A stretch of 9,540 nt of DNA from the NCBI GenBank assembly GCA_947457975.1, contig CANGYC010000072.1, forward strand, positions 1 to 9,540. The letters run 5' to 3'. The stretch's first letter is position 1. Every line of letters starts with the position of its first letter. This document shows positions 6,542-9,540 of the stretch, one piece after another. Under the pieces are notes generated by a model. It worked only from the letters and a program-made list of their open reading frames with translations, did no database searches and was not told where the DNA came from. Origin of the DNA: Comamonadaceae bacterium. GTDB taxonomy: Bacteria; Pseudomonadota; Gammaproteobacteria; Burkholderiales; Burkholderiaceae_C. Both the position numbers and the translations under genes were made by a program.

Positions 6542-8850
6542 TAGAAAGCGGTACCAATCTGAAATTGCATGCGCTGCATTCTATCGCTGGCGTCCTTGCG
6601 CACCGGCACGCCCAAGGCCAGGCGCAGCGGGCCGACCGGCGAAATCCAGGTGATGCCCAAGCCCACCGAGGCCTTGAGGTCCTGCAGGCGATAGGGATCG
6701 CTCTCAGCGAAGACATTGCCAGCATCGAAGAAACCGAACATGCGCAGGGTGCGGTCGTTGCCCGCGCCAGGAAATGGCGCAATCAATTCGGCGTTGAAGG
6801 TCAGCTTTTTGGCGCCACCGGTGGCGGCGGTGGTGAGCGCGCCAGCGGAGTCTCTGTAGCGCGGGCCCAGGGAGCCCTGCTCGAAGCCTCGCACCGAGCC
6901 CAGGCCGCCAGAGTAGAAGTTCTTGATGACCGGGAATTCTTTACCGTTGAGGCCCTTGCCCCAGCCGATTTCAGCATTCAGGCCAATCGTGAACTGCTTG
7001 TTCAGAGGAATGTAATTCTGGATCTGGTACACCGAGCGCAGGTACTGGACATCGCCGCCCACACCCCAATCGCCGTTGACCCGCTGGTACATGCCCCGCG
7101 TGGGCACCAGGGCACTGTCACGCTTGTCGCGCTGCCAGCCCACCGTCAAGGGAAAGGACTGGGTTTTCTTGCCGAACTGCTCGACGTAGCGGGTCAGGCC
7201 CAGGTTGTTGCCGGGATCGACGTCCCAGAACTCCATACCGGCGCCCAGGAACACCCGGTCGGTTTCGGTCACAGGCACGCCAAAGCGGATGCTTCCGCCT
7301 TGCGTCTTGAGCAAGTACTGGGTGGCCTGACCGGTCAGTGGCCTGTTGGTGCGGGAAAAGATATCGAAGGCACGTGAGACCCCATCGGGCGTGAAGTAGG
7401 GATTGACGGTGCTGATCACCATTTGGCGATTGAACGAACTGGTGTTGAGGTCCAGGCCCAGATAGTTGCCAGTGCCAAAGATATTTTCTTGGCGAATACC
7501 CGCCATCAGTGAAAGTTTGTCGCTGCTGGAAAAGCCCGCACCGATCTGCAGGTTGCCCGTGGGCTTTTCGGCCACGGTCACCGTGATGTCCACCTGGTCA
7601 GGCGTGCCCGGGACATCCTGGGTGTCCACTTCTACCGAGGTGAAAAAACCCAGGCGGTCGACACGCTCGCGTGAGAGCCGGATCTTGTCGCTGTCGTACC
7701 AGGAGGACTCCAGCTGGCGGAACTCGCGGCGCACCACTTCATCGCGTGTGCGCGTGTTGCCGGCCACGTTGATGCGGCGCACATAAGCCCGGCGCGAGGG
7801 CTCACCCTGCAACACGAAGCTCACGCGGTTGGTGGCGCGGTCAACCTGCGGCACCGCCTCGACGCGCGCAAAGGCAAAACCGAAGCTGCCGAAGTAGTCG
7901 GTAAAGGCTTTGGTGGTTTCTGCCACCTTGTCAGCGTTGTAGGGCTCGCCAGGGCGAATGCTGACGAGGGACTTGAACTCGCCATCGCGACCGAGGTAGT
8001 TTCCGGCCAGTTGCACCGAAGAAACAATGAAGCGCTCGCCCTCGTGGATGTTGAGGGTCACTGTGATCTGCTGCTTGTCGGGCGAGATCGCCACCTGCGT
8101 GGAATCGATGCGGAAGTCGAGGTAGCCACGGGAGAGGTAGTAGGAACGCAGGGTCTCAATGTCGGCATTGAGCTTGACGCGAGAGTAACGGTCAGACTTG
8201 GTGTACCAGCTCAGCCAGTTGCCGGTGTTCAGATCGAACAAGTTGCGCAGGGTGCTTTCGCTGAAGGCCTTGGCCCCCACGATGCGGATGTCATTGATCT
8301 TGGCGACCTCGCCCTCGGTGACGCTGAAGGTCAGGTTCACGCGGTTGCGCTCAATGGGCGTGACCGTGGTCACCACCTGCGCACCGTAGAGACTGCGGTT
8401 GATGTACTGGCGCTTGAGCTCCTGCTCGGCCTTGTCCGCCAAGGCCCTGTCAAAGGGCTGGCCATCGCGCAAGCCAATCTCGCGCAAGGCCTTCTTGAGC
8501 ACGTCTTTGTCGAATTCCTTGGTGCCGACGAAGTCCACCTCAGCCACCGTGGGGCGCTCCTCAACGACCACCACCAGGGTGTTGCCGTCCACCTCCAGGC
8601 GCACGTCCTTGAAAAGACCCAGGCCAAACAGAGCTCGGATAGCCGAAGCACCCTTCTCGTCGTTGTATGTCTCGCCCAGGCGAAACGGCAACGAGGCGAA
8701 GATGGTGCCGGGCTCGACGCGCTGCAGGCCCTCAACACGGATGTCACGCACCACGAAAGGGTCGACGGCCCAGGCCAGGGAGGAAGACAGTAGGCCGGCG
8801 ATCAGTGCGGAGGTGGACCGGCGTTTGAAGCGAAGTAGTGCGTGGTGCAT
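6541..8850 (-). CDS. bamA: Outer membrane protein assembly factor BamA
   Basis: BamA is the Omp85-family core of the BAM complex, which folds and inserts beta-barrel proteins into the outer membrane. From ATG 8848-8850 it has 769 residues. A signal peptide (FKRRSTSALIAGLLSSSLAWA, cleavage after residue 28) leads into VDPFVVRDIRVEG. Five POTRA domains follow, at roughly 32-98, 99-180, 183-272, 274-352 and 355-428. The 16-strand barrel (about 435-769) contains the conserved GSVRGF loop motif (651-656) and NFYSGGLGS. It ends in MQFQIGTAF, with the C-terminal Phe of an outer-membrane beta-signal. The open frame extends 31 codons upstream to 8943, but that part overlaps rseP and is not signal-peptide-like. 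The chosen ATG has no recognisable ribosome-binding site (upstream is CTCGTCTCCTACTC). The gap to rseP is 55 nt. Confidence 0.97.
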   Translation of the reverse strand: MHHALLRFKRRSTSALIAGLLSSSLAWAVDPFVVRDIRVEGLQRVEPGTIFASLPFRLGETYNDEKGASAIRALFGLGLFKDVRLEVDGNTLVVVVEERPTVAEVDFVGTKEFDKDVLKKALREIGLRDGQPFDRALADKAEQELKRQYINRSLYGAQVVTTVTPIERNRVNLTFSVTEGEVAKINDIRIVGAKAFSESTLRNLFDLNTGNWLSWYTKSDRYSRVKLNADIETLRSYYLSRGYLDFRIDSTQVAISPDKQQITVTLNIHEGERFIVSSVQLAGNYLGRDGEFKSLVSIRPGEPYNADKVAETTKAFTDYFGSFGFAFARVEAVPQVDRATNRVSFVLQGEPSRRAYVRRINVAGNTRTRDEVVRREFRQLESSWYDSDKIRLSRERVDRLGFFTSVEVDTQDVPGTPDQVDITVTVAEKPTGNLQIGAGFSSSDKLSLMAGIRQENIFGTGNYLGLDLNTSSFNRQMVISTVNPYFTPDGVSRAFDIFSRTNRPLTGQATQYLLKTQGGSIRFGVPVTETDRVFLGAGMEFWDVDPGNNLGLTRYVEQFGKKTQSFPLTVGWQRDKRDSALVPTRGMYQRVNGDWGVGGDVQYLRSVYQIQNYIPLNKQFTIGLNAEIGWGKGLNGKEFPVIKNFYSGGLGSVRGFEQGSLGPRYRDSAGALTTAATGGAKKLTFNAELIAPFPGAGNDRTLRMFGFFDAGNVFAESDPYRLQDLKASVGLGITWISPVGPLRLALGVPVRKDASDRMQRMQFQIGTAF

Positions 8851-8905
8851 GAGTAGGAGACGAGCCCGGTGCGGCCGGCCGAGATATGCGTATGACCGAC
8901 TTGAA
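8851..8905 (-). other. rseP-bamA intergenic spacer
   Basis: The 55-nt spacer contains the palindrome GGCCGGCC (8873-8880) but no hairpin with a U-tract. I found no convincing sigma-70 or sigma-E promoter and no Shine-Dalgarno motif before the bamA ATG. bamA therefore looks like a co-transcribed downstream gene of rseP, unless a promoter lies within rseP beyond what I could recognise. Confidence 0.4.
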
Positions 8906-9540
8906 TTAATCCAGGAGGCGGACCACATCGTTGAACAAGGCAATCGACATCATGAGCAACAGGACAACCATGCCTGCACGCTGCAGCCGATCCATCCAGG
9001 CTTCGGAGACGCTTCGCCCAGTGACAGCCTCCCAAAGATAATACATCAGGTGCCCCCCATCGAGCATGGGCAGAGGCAGCAGATTCAGCACCCCCAGGCT
9101 CACGCTGATCATGGCCAGGAACAGCAGGTAGGACACCCATCCGCGTTCGGCCGACTTGCCCGCGTAATCGGCGATCGTGATCGGCCCTGAGAGGTTCTTC
9201 AAGGAAGCCTCGCCCACCAGCATCCGCCCCATCATCCGTAGCGTCAGCACGCTGACCTCCCAGGTGCGGCCAAGACCACCCACCAGCGCCTCCCAGGCAT
9301 CGTCGCTCACCCAGCCTGTGGCCGGCGGCGCACCCACAAAGGCACCAATGCGCCCTACCCGGGTGCCTGCCTCATCGAGGACGCGCGGTTTGAGTTGGAT
9401 CAGCAAGCGCTGCTCGCCTCGCCTGACCTCCCAGGCCTGAGACTGCCCCGTCAACGACTGGCGAATCCACTGGCGCAGCTGCCAGGCATCAGTCATGGCG
9501 CGGCCATCGATAGACAACACCAGATCCCCCGGCTGCAAGC
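8906..9540 (-). CDS. rseP: Intramembrane zinc metalloprotease RseP, C-terminal part, cut by window edge
   Basis: RseP is the inner-membrane site-2 protease that cuts the anti-sigma factor RseA after DegS, releasing sigma-E, and also clears leftover signal peptides. About 210 C-terminal residues are visible. First comes part of the second PDZ domain (LQPGDLVLSIDGRAM...), then the conserved GPITIADYAGKSAERG segment and a membrane helix (YLLFLAMISVSLGVLNLLPL). The S2P motif LPLPMLDGGH follows, with the zinc-ligand Asp at fragment residue 160, and finally a last membrane helix (GMVVLLLMMSIALFNDVV). The HEXXH motif and first PDZ domain are off the right edge. The frame is open to the edge, so no start lies in the window; a TTG at 9536-9538 is internal. 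The stop is TAA at 8906-8908. Confidence 0.95.
   Translation of the reverse strand, partial: LQPGDLVLSIDGRAMTDAWQLRQWIRQSLTGQSQAWEVRRGEQRLLIQLKPRVLDEAGTRVGRIGAFVGAPPATGWVSDDAWEALVGGLGRTWEVSVLTLRMMGRMLVGEASLKNLSGPITIADYAGKSAERGWVSYLLFLAMISVSLGVLNLLPLPMLDGGHLMYYLWEAVTGRSVSEAWMDRLQRAGMVVLLLMMSIALFNDVVRLLD

Noticed and set aside
4436..6544. A 702-codon open frame on the plus strand, antisense to skp, lpxD and fabZ
   Set aside because: It is the mirror of three well-supported genes in high-G+C DNA, where antisense stops are rare. The product is His/Gly/Ala-rich low-complexity sequence with no recognisable domain, and it spans three gene boundaries.
8873..8880. GGCCGGCC palindrome between rseP and bamA as a terminator or protein site
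   Set aside because: It is an 8-bp self-complementary GC run with no loop and no U-tract, readily expected in G+C-rich DNA.
8851..8943. Longer bamA start at 8943
   Set aside because: It would overlap the rseP end, and its 31 extra residues hide a canonical signal peptide that begins at the ATG at 8850.

Overview
The window is a conserved block of bacterial envelope-biogenesis genes. All ten genes lie on the minus strand, so transcription runs from high to low coordinates. High G+C, the gene order and the protein sequences (e.g. BamA with a C-terminal Phe, OmpH ending in a YINPKHDITDKVI-type tail) suggest a betaproteobacterium of the order Burkholderiales, probably Comamonadaceae or a close relative. 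This placement is inferred from the sequence; no database search was run.

Layout in the direction of transcription: the 3' part of rseP (9540-8906, running off the right edge); bamA (8850-6541); skp/ompH (6541-6032); lpxD (6004-4955); fabZ (4891-4451); lpxA (4432-3638); lpxB (3630-2470); rnhB (2498-1869); a SpoU/TrmH-family RNA 2'-O-methyltransferase (1872-1102); a 151-bp non-coding gap (1101-951); and the 5' part of carA (950-1, running off the left edge). From bamA to the methyltransferase the genes are almost contiguous, with gaps of 7 to 63 nt or overlaps of 1, 4 and about 29 nt, as expected of one long operon. There is no mobile element, RNA gene, CRISPR array or phage-like segment.

Functionally, RseP is the intramembrane protease of the sigma-E envelope stress response. 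BamA inserts outer-membrane proteins and Skp chaperones them across the periplasm. LpxA, LpxD and LpxB perform the acyltransfer and disaccharide-forming steps of lipid A synthesis, and FabZ dehydrates the same 3-hydroxyacyl-ACP pool that LpxA and LpxD use. RnhB and the methyltransferase are housekeeping nucleic-acid enzymes at the operon's tail. CarA, the glutaminase subunit of carbamoyl-phosphate synthetase, starts a separate arginine/pyrimidine unit with its own likely leader.

No undescribed system was found. The points worth a second look are small: a 9-bp perfect inverted repeat beside a TATAAT box upstream of carA, a methionine at the acyl-chain 'ruler' position of LpxA that predicts C10 hydroxyacyl lipid A, a TAATG stop/start fusion between bamA and skp, and several uncertain or non-ATG starts.
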